Notes: generated by a model not told the origin, from the letters alone. DNA of 64,000 nt from CAZGZD01 sp964401915 (GCA_964401915.1 CAYOAI010000002.1:1-64000), one strand, 5' to 3'. Counted from the stretch's first letter, positions 9,096-17,876 are shown. Numbers and translations are program-made.

Positions 9096-9578
9096 ATGGA
9101 GCCAAAAGATCCACTAACACAACCTCCTTTTCAAGTTGATAGTCTCAAGGGCGATCCAATTCCTGGAATGACAACTACTATAATGATGCTTGCGCAGGAG
9201 ACGTTAATGCATGGTGAAGTGCCAGATTCTTCCTCAAGAGGTAATCAACAAGTTTTACTGCAAGAACCACAGAGAGAAGATCCAAGATCTGCTATGCTGG
9301 AAAAAAGATGGGAGCTACTTACAAAACAAAATCCAAATTATGCTGGGCGAATAGGAGCTGCGAGGCGGATTATAGAAGTAGCATCAAAAGTTTCACATGT
9401 AAGAAGGCCCGAGGAAACCTTTGACTCTGAATTTACTCAAAGGGTTCTATCCGGTTCGTTTAGTGGTGATGAAAGTAAAATGAGAGGGGTACTTGGTATT
9501 CAAGAAGGTCAACCTTTACCGAGAATTGGAGCAAGAAGCATTATTGAACGAATTTTGACTGCTCCAGGATTTAGCTAA
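9096..9578 (+). CDS. Hypothetical protein
   Basis: 160 residues, not recognised. The first ~65 residues are Pro, Gln and Ser rich and probably disordered; the rest is helical with many Arg. No signal peptide or membrane segment. A TATAAT at 9051-9056 is followed by TTTAGGAGTTTTT, a leader also present before the unknown gene at 11467, so the two may share expression signals. Confidence 0.5.
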   Translation: MEPKDPLTQPPFQVDSLKGDPIPGMTTTIMMLAQETLMHGEVPDSSSRGNQQVLLQEPQREDPRSAMLEKRWELLTKQNPNYAGRIGAARRIIEVASKVSHVRRPEETFDSEFTQRVLSGSFSGDESKMRGVLGIQEGQPLPRIGARSIIERILTAPGFS

Positions 9579-9585
9579 ATAGGGG

Positions 9586-9614
9586 TTGCACTCCAAAAAA
9601 AAGAGGTCTACACT
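9586..9614 (+). promoter_or_regulatory. Sigma-70-type promoter for the glutamate dehydrogenase gene
   Basis: TTGCAC (9586-9591), a 17-base spacer, and TACACT (9609-9614). The start codon at 9649 lies 34 bases after the -10 box. Confidence 0.6.
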
Positions 9615-9648
9615 TATAGTGTTTCATACAAATTAGCCTTAATTTACT

Positions 9649-10977
9649 ATGTCAAGCACAGGATCGGGCAAGGTAATGCTGAAGACTGCCCAGCAGATAA
9701 TCATCAAGACGGCTCAAGGCTTAGGCCTCAAAGATGATCTTATCAAGCGGCTTATTGAGCCTGATATGATCTACAGCTTCTCAATCCCAGTCAAGCTCTC
9801 AAATGGTCGGCTTGAGGTATTCAAAGGATATCGAGTTCAGCACAATAATCTTCTTGGTCCCTACAAGGGTGGTACGCGCTTTCATACTGATGTGACTGAG
9901 GAGGAAGTGCAGGCTTTGGCCACACTCATGAGTATAAAGTGTGCCGTGGCTGGTTTGCCATATGGTGGAGCAAAGGGTGGAATCATCGTGGACCCCAAGA
10001 AGCTCAATCGAGATGATCTTGAAAAGCTCTCTCGTGCGTATGCTGCCAAAATCGCTCCATTTATCGGAGAGGATGTGGATATCCCGGCGCCTGATGTGAA
10101 TACCAACTCACAAATTATGGCGTGGATGATCAATGAGTATGAGAGGATTACGAGGCGCAAAAGTCCGGCGACATTCACTGGCAAGCCAGTATGGCTTGGT
10201 GGTAGTCTAGGTCGACAGGAGGCGACAGGTCGGGGAGGCGTGATTGTCCTGGATGCGCTTGTTGAGAAGCTCAAGAATCACCCCGATAATAAGATTGATT
10301 TCTCCCGTCCACGTACAGTGGCTATTCAGGGATTTGGGAATGTGGGATATTATTTTGGCCATCTTCTGGAGAAGGAAAAGTTCAATATCATAGCACTTTC
10401 TGACTCCCGTGGGGCAATAATCAAGCCGTATCAAGGTAAGGGTAAAAAATACGATGAGATAGATCAGTTCAATCTACCCAAGATCTGGGAGTGCAAAGTC
10501 ACCGGTAAGCAGATCACTGAGTGTTACTGTACAAATGGTACTTGTGTTGTTCAACCTGGGGACAAGACATTTACCAATGATGATCTTATCGAACTTCAAG
10601 TCGATGTACTGGTGCTTGCAGCACTTGAGAATGTGGTTAATGCTGATAATATGCATAAGATCAAGGCTAAGATCATCATCGAGCTTGCAAATGGGCCAAT
10701 CACCGAGGAAGCATATGAATATCTGACCGACAAAGGGGTGATCATCCTCCCCGATGTGCTTGCTAATGCTGGTGGAGTCGTGGTCTCATATCTTGAGTGG
10801 GTACAGTCAAGGCGTGGTGATTGGTGGTCTGAGGAGAAGGTCAACCGCCGACTGGATGAATTTATGGTGGCTGCATTTGAGAATATTTGGGCCAGATCCG
10901 AAGAGAAAAAAATCACGCTAAAGCAAGCCTCATTTGAGATAGGTATCGAGCGGCTTATTCAGGCTCAGCGTCTTTAA
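9649..10977 (+). CDS. gdhA: Glu/Leu/Phe/Val dehydrogenase, probably glutamate dehydrogenase
   Basis: 442 residues, usual length for hexameric GDH. The N-terminal domain carries PYKGGTRFH (71-79) and PYGGAKGG (104-111) with the catalytic Lys109; the C-terminal Rossmann domain has GFGNVGYY. It would interconvert glutamate and 2-oxoglutarate plus ammonia. A Cys-rich stretch (about 281-302, ECK...ECYC...TC) is inserted in the cofactor domain. Its 3' end overlaps the convergent riboflavin kinase gene by 23 bases. Coenzyme preference cannot be decided. Confidence 0.9.
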   Translation: MSSTGSGKVMLKTAQQIIIKTAQGLGLKDDLIKRLIEPDMIYSFSIPVKLSNGRLEVFKGYRVQHNNLLGPYKGGTRFHTDVTEEEVQALATLMSIKCAVAGLPYGGAKGGIIVDPKKLNRDDLEKLSRAYAAKIAPFIGEDVDIPAPDVNTNSQIMAWMINEYERITRRKSPATFTGKPVWLGGSLGRQEATGRGGVIVLDALVEKLKNHPDNKIDFSRPRTVAIQGFGNVGYYFGHLLEKEKFNIIALSDSRGAIIKPYQGKGKKYDEIDQFNLPKIWECKVTGKQITECYCTNGTCVVQPGDKTFTNDDLIELQVDVLVLAALENVVNADNMHKIKAKIIIELANGPITEEAYEYLTDKGVIILPDVLANAGGVVVSYLEWVQSRRGDWWSEEKVNRRLDEFMVAAFENIWARSEEKKITLKQASFEIGIERLIQAQRL

Positions 10978-11347
10978 TACTTTCAAAAAAATATGCGGCA
11001 TCTTGTACATCTATCTTCATCTGCACAATCAGCTTCTCAACTGATTCAAATTTGCGATTGTCTCGCAATTTTTTGATGATTTCTATCTTGATTTCTTGGC
11101 CATAAAGGTCGCGATCCTCAAAGTCCAGAATATAGCTTTCGGCCCGTTTACTCGTGACGCCGAGTGTAATCGGCGCTCCAATGAATATAATTGATGCAAG
11201 CTTCTGCCCTTCAAGATGAGTGTAGCCGAAGTATAGACCCTCAGGTGCATCCTTATCAATCTCAATATTAGCTGTTGGATATCCAAGGCGGCGCCCATTG
11301 CCGCTGAATTTTTTGACAGTGCCAGAAATTTGGGTAGGTATCTGCAT
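10955..11347 (-). CDS. Stand-alone riboflavin kinase domain protein
   Basis: 130 residues matching only the C-terminal flavokinase half of bacterial RibF. The GRRLGYPTAN motif (about 18-27) is the phosphate-binding signature, and YILDFEDRDLYGQEI and the KLRDNRKFESVEKL helix are also typical. It would phosphorylate riboflavin to FMN with ATP. The FAD synthetase half is missing, and no adenylyltransferase is nearby. The gene converges on gdhA and overlaps it by 23 bases. Confidence 0.85.
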   Translation of the reverse strand: MQIPTQISGTVKKFSGNGRRLGYPTANIEIDKDAPEGLYFGYTHLEGQKLASIIFIGAPITLGVTSKRAESYILDFEDRDLYGQEIKIEIIKKLRDNRKFESVEKLIVQMKIDVQDAAYFFESIKDAEPE

Positions 11348-11403
11348 ATCTATTTATATCACAAACTTTCGTGATTTTAAAGCAGAAATATATCCTATAA
11401 GAG

Positions 11404-11432
11404 TTGATTTATGTATTAAAAATTGGTATAAT
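11404..11432 (+). promoter_or_regulatory. Promoter for the unknown gene at 11467
   Basis: TTGATT (11404-11409), exactly 17 bases, and a consensus TATAAT (11427-11432). This places transcription start near 11439 and rules out a coding start upstream of it. Confidence 0.7.
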
Positions 11433-11466
11433 TGAAGCTCAGAATTTAGGAGTTTTTTTATTTGAT

Positions 11467-12000
11467 ATGGAAACTGAGCGACTAATACTGGACCCAAGAA
11501 GCAGAGCGCTTATTGATTTTAACCAAACATATAGGCCACATAAGGCAGGTCAAAAATTCGATGGTCGTGATTTGGTTGATTTGGCCAATAGAAACGAAGC
11601 TTTTAGGCCACAGCTTAACCATTTTGCCCAAATAGTAGCGGCTGCTAGTCGTGGACAGGTCGAACTTCCAGTAGATACTAGAAATCAAGTTCTAATGGCG
11701 TTTGCAAAAGACATACGCGGGTTCAGGCAAGGCAATTGGCCAGTTCTTTTTTTTACCGAAGTGCTTTTGGGTATAAGTGAACTCGATTATGAAAAAGCTC
11801 GTAAGGAGAGGCGTGTCGATGCTGAGGATTTGGTCGATAGGCACAAAGCAGACCTTTTGAGAGTTTTTGGTATTGATACTTCTTTGGGGCAAGGAAGAAA
11901 ACAAATTCATCGCGAAGAACTTTTGCGTAAAATACTGGATGGGTCTCTTATCAGTGTCTACCCCATTGAATTAGATCCTAAAGTAGATATATCTCCATGA
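11467..12000 (+). CDS. Hypothetical protein
   Basis: 177 residues, not recognised. It is soluble, helical and charged, with a RHKADLLRVFG segment and no signal peptide. The start is set at the ATG at 11467 because a strong promoter lies at 11404-11432 within the in-frame upstream extension; AGGAG at about 11449 serves as a distant ribosome binding site. The leader TTTAGGAGTTTTT is shared with the gene at 9096. Confidence 0.55.
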   Translation: METERLILDPRSRALIDFNQTYRPHKAGQKFDGRDLVDLANRNEAFRPQLNHFAQIVAAASRGQVELPVDTRNQVLMAFAKDIRGFRQGNWPVLFFTEVLLGISELDYEKARKERRVDAEDLVDRHKADLLRVFGIDTSLGQGRKQIHREELLRKILDGSLISVYPIELDPKVDISP

Positions 12001-12128
12001 GATGATTAACCTAATTGATTCGCATATGTATTTCAATAAGATCAAAATAAGGAATCTCTATCATTCTTAATGAATGACTTCATACTTTAAATAAGGAGTG
12101 CATGAATTAGATTTGATACACTAAAGGG

Positions 12129-12830
12129 ATGTCAAAAATAGTCTTTATCCACGGCCTATGTGGGTCCAAAAATAACTTCCGCAATATCCGCAAACATTTC
12201 CCAGACACTGATGCATTTGATCTTCCAGGTTATGGTGAGCTTGAGCACGAGCTGGGGCCTTTTACGACTGAGCTATATGTGGCATTTTTGGAAAGTAAGA
12301 TCGCGCAGAAGTGTATCCTTATCGGTCACTCAATGGGGGCGATACTTGCCAAGGAGTTTGCACTCGCGCATCCCGAGCTAGTCGAAAAACTCATACTTAT
12401 TGGATATCCGATGCAGCGCGACGCGAAGATGATGCGATATATGTTGAGTTTGCGACCATTAGGACGACTTTATGTTCGACCTACTTTTCTTGGGACACTT
12501 TTAGTTCGCCTACACTGGCTTATCATGATCCCGATTCTACTCTATGCAATTATCTTTCGATATAGAGATTACCCTACGTATCGTGACTGGTTCAGACATC
12601 GAGCCGACACTGTGCATGAGGCATTTGTTGGTGTGATACTCCGAGATGATTGGCGAACTATGGCGAGTATTCGCGACAAAATCGTATTTATCACGGGTCA
12701 ATATGACCCATATGTGGATCTGTCTCTTTTAAAAGACTTCAGATCAATCGTGATAAAAGGTGAGGGCCACACACTGATAAATCGACAAGACGCGGTTGCG
12801 GATGAAATCAAAAAAATAATCGAGAAGTGA
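12129..12830 (+). CDS. Alpha/beta hydrolase
   Basis: 233 residues. The fold is shown by FIHGLCGS (oxyanion region, about 6-13), the nucleophile elbow GHSMG with Ser near residue 67, an Asp in GQYDPY and the catalytic His in KGEGHTL near the C-terminus. The central cap region is rich in Arg and aromatic residues. The substrate is unknown. A TACACT box ends six bases before the ATG, which would give a leaderless transcript. It converges on the glutaredoxin-like gene. Confidence 0.85.
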   Translation: MSKIVFIHGLCGSKNNFRNIRKHFPDTDAFDLPGYGELEHELGPFTTELYVAFLESKIAQKCILIGHSMGAILAKEFALAHPELVEKLILIGYPMQRDAKMMRYMLSLRPLGRLYVRPTFLGTLLVRLHWLIMIPILLYAIIFRYRDYPTYRDWFRHRADTVHEAFVGVILRDDWRTMASIRDKIVFITGQYDPYVDLSLLKDFRSIVIKGEGHTLINRQDAVADEIKKIIEK

Positions 12831-12837
12831 TTCTGAT

Positions 12838-13668
12838 TTAGAATTTAGGATCGGGGATTGCGGGCGGCTCATTTGGTGAAGCTGTTTGAGCTTGCGTATC
12901 GGATGGTGCAGAAGGTGCTACAGGCTGAGTACCCGCTGGATCTGCGAGGGATTGAGCTGTGCTTTTGTTCTCCAAGTTTTCAAGTATTGCATTGAGGCTG
13001 TCTTGTGGGTTGCCTGCAGTCGGAGTGGTTTCATCTACTGGAGGTTGGGTGTTCACATTTGTGGCCTCTGAAGCTTGGGCATCTTCTGATTTTTGTTCTT
13101 CTGTTGGCTCAGTTGGAGCATAAGATTCTGTTGGCTGTGTGGGTTGTTCAACTGGAACTGGCTCGACTTGTGCTGGCGCTTCCACAGTTGATGTAGGTGG
13201 GACTGTTGTATCGGGCTCTGGTGCCGTTTGACTACTGGTATCAACTGTCGGTTCAACTGGAGCGGGTTCAGTCTGAGCTGCTGGTTCGGCAGTCGGACTT
13301 ATTGGTTCAGATGGCGCTGCTGGTACATCGAGTGGTGCGGGGATAGCGGTGGAATCAGGCTGAGGTGTAGTGGGAGCGGATGCGACAGCTCCATCTGCAG
13401 ATTGCGGTGCAGCAGTTTGCACAATTCCAAGGGCTGTATCAAACTCTGCTTGGGTGAATCCTTTGAGCACACTGATTGCGCCATCGTCTTTTTCGATCTT
13501 AGTGACTGGTGTACCTGCGAAATTATTGGAGACTGCAAGCATGTCCGTGAGATATTCTCGATTTGTCTCGACATTGCGCTCCTCAAAGGCGATATTGTGG
13601 CCTTGGAGGTACTCTTTTTCTTGTTTGCTGAAGGGGCATTCGGCTGTCGTGTAGATGGTGACTTTCAT
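12838..13668 (-). CDS. Glutaredoxin-like domain with long Pro/Thr/Glu-rich tail
   Basis: 276 residues. The first ~80 form a glutaredoxin fold: TTAECPFSKQ (Cys11, Ser14), a GTPVT cis-proline loop and LKGFTQAEF. The usual second active-site Cys is Ser, giving a monothiol CPFS site. The remaining ~190 residues are a low-complexity Pro-, Thr-, Glu- and Ala-rich tail with no transmembrane segment, likely disordered. No signal peptide is seen. The long open frames on the opposite strand are shadows of this biased tail. Confidence 0.75.
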   Translation of the reverse strand: MKVTIYTTAECPFSKQEKEYLQGHNIAFEERNVETNREYLTDMLAVSNNFAGTPVTKIEKDDGAISVLKGFTQAEFDTALGIVQTAAPQSADGAVASAPTTPQPDSTAIPAPLDVPAAPSEPISPTAEPAAQTEPAPVEPTVDTSSQTAPEPDTTVPPTSTVEAPAQVEPVPVEQPTQPTESYAPTEPTEEQKSEDAQASEATNVNTQPPVDETTPTAGNPQDSLNAILENLENKSTAQSLADPAGTQPVAPSAPSDTQAQTASPNEPPAIPDPKF

Positions 13669-13769
13669 GATATAAACATTATGGAGAATGGCGAGATATT
13701 TGTCAACACCGAATTATTAGGGGTCTAATAAATAGTTCTATTTAGCCTTTTATAAAGCTATAAAACAAA

Positions 13770-14684
13770 TTATTTAAGAAGCGATTGCCAGTCCTTTGCA
13801 AATCGTGTGACTCCGTCGTCAAGAAGTGAGCCTTCAACTCGCTCAATCGGGTAATCTTCAAAATTATTCCTAAGTTTTACCTCGTCGTATACGATAGATT
13901 TGAGCCCGTTATTTTCTATTCGATATGTGCCGTCGGGGATCCAGCTTTCATCCTGTACCCATGCGCGGATGACAGAGAGCGGGGTCGTGATCGCATCCGC
14001 CCCCAAAAATATCGCACCATAAAAATGGTCAAGTGTGCGGATTGAGGATGCCAGGATCTGTACGGGGTGATCATTGGTGTGTAGCGTGCCATTGAATCCC
14101 TTGTACATCTTGATAATATTTTTGATAATATCCAGCCCCATGATTCCACGATCATCATAGCGACCCAAAAAGGGGGAGAGGAAGTGTGGCGGTAGATTCT
14201 CTTTGTCTTCTCGTTTGGCATTTGCCGCGCGAAGTGCTACATATACAGCAGCTGACTGGACTTGATCAAAGACAAGCGTCATATTCACTCGTCCGCCTGT
14301 TGCTACGAATTCGTGTGCCGCCTTTATACCTTCTGGGATTGTGGGGAACTTGATATACGCATTTCTTGCCCACGTTGCCATCTCAGTTGCCTGTTTGAGC
14401 ATGTCTGCGGCCTTAGTGTCCCAATTAGCCTCGACCTCAATAGATATGGGGCCTGCAATTTCACGTTCAATCTCCACAATTACTTCTTTGTAAAATTTCA
14501 AAAGCTCACTGTGTGTGAATTTTTTACCAGAATCAATGTATTTCTGTGCCTCTGGATGGCGCGCGACGAGCGTGGGATTGGTAGTCTGGCCATCGATGTG
14601 GCCGACAAGGCCTTTGGCTTTTTTAGTCTCATCTGGATCTCCAGCATCGAGGAAGATTTTTGGCAATTTAATTGAGGATGACAT
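13770..14684 (-). CDS. tal: Transaldolase family protein
   Basis: 304 residues. Family features are the N-terminal FLDAGDPDE, GQTTNPTL, the Schiff-base Lys in AYIKFPTIPEG, and SPFLGRYDDRG with the phosphate-binding Arg. It would transfer a dihydroxyacetone unit in the non-oxidative pentose phosphate pathway. No transketolase is in the window. A TATACT box lies 11 bases upstream of the start. The exact subclass (transaldolase or fructose-6-phosphate aldolase-like) is less certain. Confidence 0.85.
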   Translation of the reverse strand: MSSSIKLPKIFLDAGDPDETKKAKGLVGHIDGQTTNPTLVARHPEAQKYIDSGKKFTHSELLKFYKEVIVEIEREIAGPISIEVEANWDTKAADMLKQATEMATWARNAYIKFPTIPEGIKAAHEFVATGGRVNMTLVFDQVQSAAVYVALRAANAKREDKENLPPHFLSPFLGRYDDRGIMGLDIIKNIIKMYKGFNGTLHTNDHPVQILASSIRTLDHFYGAIFLGADAITTPLSVIRAWVQDESWIPDGTYRIENNGLKSIVYDEVKLRNNFEDYPIERVEGSLLDDGVTRFAKDWQSLLK

Positions 14685-14722
14685 ACGTTATTTATAGTAT
14701 AACATTAAAGGAAGTAAACTCA

Positions 14723-14793
14723 CTTTATTTTTGCTTGTTTTTGACTCCAGTGGGTTCTCTCCCAAGTCGCACAAACAAGTAAAAAGCAACAAA
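14723..14793 (+). repeat. Palindromic intergenic element (copy 2, short form)
   Basis: The left arm TTGCTTGTTTTTGACTCC and the right arm GTCGCACAAACAAGTAAAAA are inverted relative to each other around a CAGTGGGTTCTCTCCCAA core. It is the most compact copy of the family also found at 32196 and 33428, whose TTTTTGACTCCAGTGGGTT segment is nearly identical. Confidence 0.7.
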
Positions 14794-14872
14794 CGGAGAT
14801 TTTGCAATACAAAAACTAAGTTAAATAGACAACTCAACCCCTGAGGAAAAAGTATTTATTTATAATAAAAAG

Positions 14873-15973
14873 ATGAGTCGTAAGATTATATTTATTTTTA
14901 TACTGCTTTTTTCGGTCGGGGTATTTATTGGGGGACTCATTTCATACTTTAAAGCCGGTCTTATTAATAATAAAAAAATAGTAAAAAAAGAAAGTCCCAG
15001 AGCCCCAAAGGAAAATAAAAGTAATCAAGTCACCGTAAAATCTACGTCTATATTTGTGCCCTATTGGGCCACATTTGACGATACATTTGATGTATCCAAA
15101 TACGATCCAGTCATCTACTTTGGCATCACACCATCTTACTCAGGAATCAATACTTCAGAGCCAGGATACGCTAATATTGAAAAGTTTGTGAGTGCTGTAT
15201 CAGATGGAAAAAAGACACAGCTTACTCTCCGCATGGTGGACACAGAGCAGAATTTTTCTATTCTCAAAAATCGCAAATCATGGGATTCTCTCATGGATGA
15301 GACGACTTCTATAGCAAATAAATATAAGTTTGATGGAGTAGTGCTTGATCTTGAAATATCCGCATTAGCTTTCCCTGATCTGAAAGCTCAGATATCAGAC
15401 TTTGTTCAATCTTTTTACTCAAAGACTAAGGGACAAAATCTGCAGTTCACAGTATTGCTTTATGGCGATACTATATATCGAAGTCGTCCCTATGATGTTG
15501 CGCGTATTGCGGTAAATACAGATGAGATTATGGTGATGGCATATGATTACCATAAATCAAGGGGCGAGCCAGGACCGAATTTTCCGCTCGCGGGGCATGC
15601 GACCTATGGCTATGATTTTACCCAGATGACTAAAGACTTCAAAAAATTTGTGCCAGCCAACAAACTTCGAGTGATATTTGGGATGTATGGCTATGACTGG
15701 GAGGTGGATGAACATAAAAGGCCATATACGGCAGCGAAATCACTGAGTCTCAATGACGTACGTAGCAAATTCTTGGATAATTGCACGTTCAAAAATTGCC
15801 TTGTGCGCCGAGATCCGGAGTCTTCAGAGACTGAAGTGAATTACGTCGAAAGCGCAGCGTACGTACTGCATATCGTGTGGTTTGAGGACGAACAGTCGGT
15901 CGCTGCAAAGAAAAGCTTGCTTGAAAAGGCGGGGATAGACAAGATTGGCTATTGGGCGTATGGCTACTTCTAG
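14873..15973 (+). CDS. Membrane-anchored GH18-like glycoside hydrolase
   Basis: 366 residues with an N-terminal anchor or signal (about 5-27) and a Lys-rich linker, then a TIM-barrel like that of GH18 enzymes and the spore-cortex YaaH group. The catalytic strand reads FDGVVLDLE, so the general acid Glu and its partner Asp are kept while the first Asp of the DGxDxDxE pattern is Val. MAYDYH is the second GH18 motif. The substrate could be peptidoglycan or a chitin-like glycan. TATAAT at 14861-14866 is six bases before the start, suggesting leaderless transcription. Confidence 0.8.
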   Translation: MSRKIIFIFILLFSVGVFIGGLISYFKAGLINNKKIVKKESPRAPKENKSNQVTVKSTSIFVPYWATFDDTFDVSKYDPVIYFGITPSYSGINTSEPGYANIEKFVSAVSDGKKTQLTLRMVDTEQNFSILKNRKSWDSLMDETTSIANKYKFDGVVLDLEISALAFPDLKAQISDFVQSFYSKTKGQNLQFTVLLYGDTIYRSRPYDVARIAVNTDEIMVMAYDYHKSRGEPGPNFPLAGHATYGYDFTQMTKDFKKFVPANKLRVIFGMYGYDWEVDEHKRPYTAAKSLSLNDVRSKFLDNCTFKNCLVRRDPESSETEVNYVESAAYVLHIVWFEDEQSVAAKKSLLEKAGIDKIGYWAYGYF

Positions 15974-16061
15974 TAGCCGAAATCAAAAAATGCAAAATGT
16001 AAAGTGCAAAATCACAGATTAAATTTCAAAATGAAACATACATACATTGCATTAATCTTTT

Positions 16062-16367
16062 TTATTTTTGCTTTTTGATTTTTACTTTTTGATTTTTACT
16101 TTTTGATTTTTTAGCAAAAGCCCCCATCTCCTTCAGCTTCCACATAAAAAGTGCTGATTTGCGCCGTGCACTTGAGTCGACCACAAAGCGCAGAGCCTCC
16201 TCAAGCATTGGGCGCGGCATGGTGCGTGCGAACTTGATGTAGAGGGATTTGTGTTTGTCATCCTCAAGCTTGGTCGCCAGGTATACTCCATACGATTGAT
16301 ACTCTCGGCTGATATAGCGATCCTCAAGCGGGTCAAAATTATCAAGGATGTCCGACAAAGACTTCAT
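16062..16367 (-). CDS. Hypothetical protein with Lys-rich tail
   Basis: 101 residues, not recognised. It is basic and helical, with an ALRFVVDSSARRKSALFMWKLKEMG segment split here only by reading; no Cys or membrane segment. The last ~15 residues are almost all Lys, Ser, Asn and Gln and are encoded by a 14-bp tandem repeat, so the true end may have been extended by repeat growth. A TATAAT box lies nine bases before the start. Confidence 0.6.
   Translation of the reverse strand: MKSLSDILDNFDPLEDRYISREYQSYGVYLATKLEDDKHKSLYIKFARTMPRPMLEEALRFVVDSSARRKSALFMWKLKEMGAFAKKSKSKNQKVKIKKQK
16071..16112. repeat. Three tandem copies of a 14-bp T-rich unit
   Basis: CTTTTTGATTTTTA repeats three times, the last copy with one change. 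It encodes the Lys-rich C-terminus of the minus-strand gene at 16062. The period is not a multiple of three, so copy-number changes would shift the frame. Confidence 0.8.
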
Positions 16368-16460
16368 ATTAAGTATATTATAGTTAAATTATGCATAAAG
16401 TAAGCAAATAGCGCGATTATTGGATTATACAATTATGCCCAAATAATTTAAAATAAAAAG

Positions 16461-17288
16461 ATGACAGATGGATCGGCAATGCCCGAATTTCGTGAACAAA
16501 AAAGACCCCCAAATAGTATTGAGGTGGCATCTACAGTATTGCCAAGCGCAGCTCACGCGGTTCCCAATGATCGGGCAGCAGCGCTGCATTTAGCAGATGG
16601 TAGCGGCGGATTCATTGCCGTAATGGGTGGGGTAGAGGGTGGAGGTGCCGAGTCAGGTCGAGTCGCCGAAAGTCTCCAACAAGATCTTTTTTTTAGCATT
16701 AGAGATAATTCCGGACGACTTCCTAATTTACGCCATGTTGAAGATCTACTTGTAAACAGCGTATTGGATAGAGCACAAATAATTAGAAGGCAACATGAAA
16801 TTGAGGAAATCAGTCCAGAAGCTGACACTTCACTGGTCGCAGGCCATGTGTTTTGGTCATTTAAGGATGATGGATTACAGTTGGCAGCTTTAAAAATTGG
16901 GGATCCTGATTTATACAGATATGATGTTGGTCAGGGTAGATTGGTTTTGTTAGACGATATGTCCACGGACTCGCAAAAACCCAATACTGTCGGATCCGTA
17001 AACAATGAATCTGATCTTACAATCCACACGTATCCAATCAATCCAGGCGATATCTATCTGGCTGTTACGGCCGGAGTACCTGGTACTTTTGATCCAGGTT
17101 TTCTCGAACAAGTTCTTCAGGAGGAATTTCAAGGAGCCAATAAAAGCGACCCGCATGGGCCAGATGTGATGGATTCATTTGTGCGGGGTATTGCTGGTCG
17201 TACGCGTCGTACACAGACTGCATTAGCTGCAGAAAAAGTGCCACCAGGCGATATCGCAATAGCTGCGCTGAGGATGCGCCCCCATTAG
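16461..17288 (+). CDS. PP2C-like protein, probably catalytically degenerate
   Basis: 275 residues. The order of segments follows PP2C phosphatases: FIAVMGGVEGGG where VADGMGGHG is expected, DTSLVAGHVF for GTTLVA, LAALKIGDPDLYRYD for ANVGDSRxY, GDIYLAVTAGVPGTFD for DxLLLxSDGLxD, and a closing GDIAIAALRM for DNITVVVV. The metal-binding Asp residues of the DG, SDG and DN motifs are mostly missing, so it may be a pseudophosphatase. The start is the ATG at 16461. It overlaps the convergent pth gene by four bases. Confidence 0.55.
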   Translation: MTDGSAMPEFREQKRPPNSIEVASTVLPSAAHAVPNDRAAALHLADGSGGFIAVMGGVEGGGAESGRVAESLQQDLFFSIRDNSGRLPNLRHVEDLLVNSVLDRAQIIRRQHEIEEISPEADTSLVAGHVFWSFKDDGLQLAALKIGDPDLYRYDVGQGRLVLLDDMSTDSQKPNTVGSVNNESDLTIHTYPINPGDIYLAVTAGVPGTFDPGFLEQVLQEEFQGANKSDPHGPDVMDSFVRGIAGRTRRTQTALAAEKVPPGDIAIAALRMRPH

Positions 17289-17815
17289 TCCTCAATTCTT
17301 GCCAATATAGAGGGGAAAAGATCTTCGATTACTTGTCTTTCATCTGATGTGAAGTCGCCGAGTACATAGTCTTCGCCGGAGGGGCGATTTTCCGCGCCTC
17401 GATTCTCAATCCCGATTCTGATTCGCATGTATTCGCGTGTTCCAAGTGCTGTGTCTATCGACGTTATGCCATTGTGAAGCTGTGGGCTTGTGCCAGACTG
17501 GATTTTATATTTACCAAGTGGGATGTCCAGATCGTCGTGTGCAACTATGATATTCTCAGCTGCAATTTTGTAAAATTCAGCAATCTTGCGTACTACATCG
17601 CCGGATCTATTCATATAGCTTTGAGGCTTAGCGACAAGCGCTTTATCTCCTTTAAGTGAGACCTCTGCGATTTCTGCATCGAACTTTTTCTCATTTTTCA
17701 TTTGACCGGCCCCAGTCTGCTGGATCACATAGTCGACAAACATAAACCCTGCGTTGTGCCGATTATGCCGATATTTATCTCCTGGATTACCGAGACCGAC
17801 AAGGAGGTATTTCAT
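17285..17815 (-). CDS. pth: Peptidyl-tRNA hydrolase
   Basis: 176 residues, usual length. LLVGLGNPGDKYRHNRHNAGF carries Asn10 and the catalytic His in the first 25 residues, and VAHDDLDIPLGK is the second family motif. The third motif reads LHNGITSID instead of GHNGLxSI. It cleaves peptidyl-tRNAs released during translation. TATAAT lies eight bases before the ATG. It is single-copy in this window and convergent with the PP2C-like gene. Confidence 0.93.
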   Translation of the reverse strand: MKYLLVGLGNPGDKYRHNRHNAGFMFVDYVIQQTGAGQMKNEKKFDAEIAEVSLKGDKALVAKPQSYMNRSGDVVRKIAEFYKIAAENIIVAHDDLDIPLGKYKIQSGTSPQLHNGITSIDTALGTREYMRIRIGIENRGAENRPSGEDYVLGDFTSDERQVIEDLFPSILARIED

Positions 17816-17876
17816 AGGATCTAATTATAGCGTGTTTGTACAAATAGTGAATCCAGTAGTCTGAAGTAGGGGAATC

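Noticed and set aside
13228..13728. Long plus-strand frame rich in Cys, Trp and Gly
   Set aside because: It is antisense to the Pro/Thr/Glu-rich tail of the glutaredoxin-like gene; the odd composition is a mirror of that biased tail and there is no family match.
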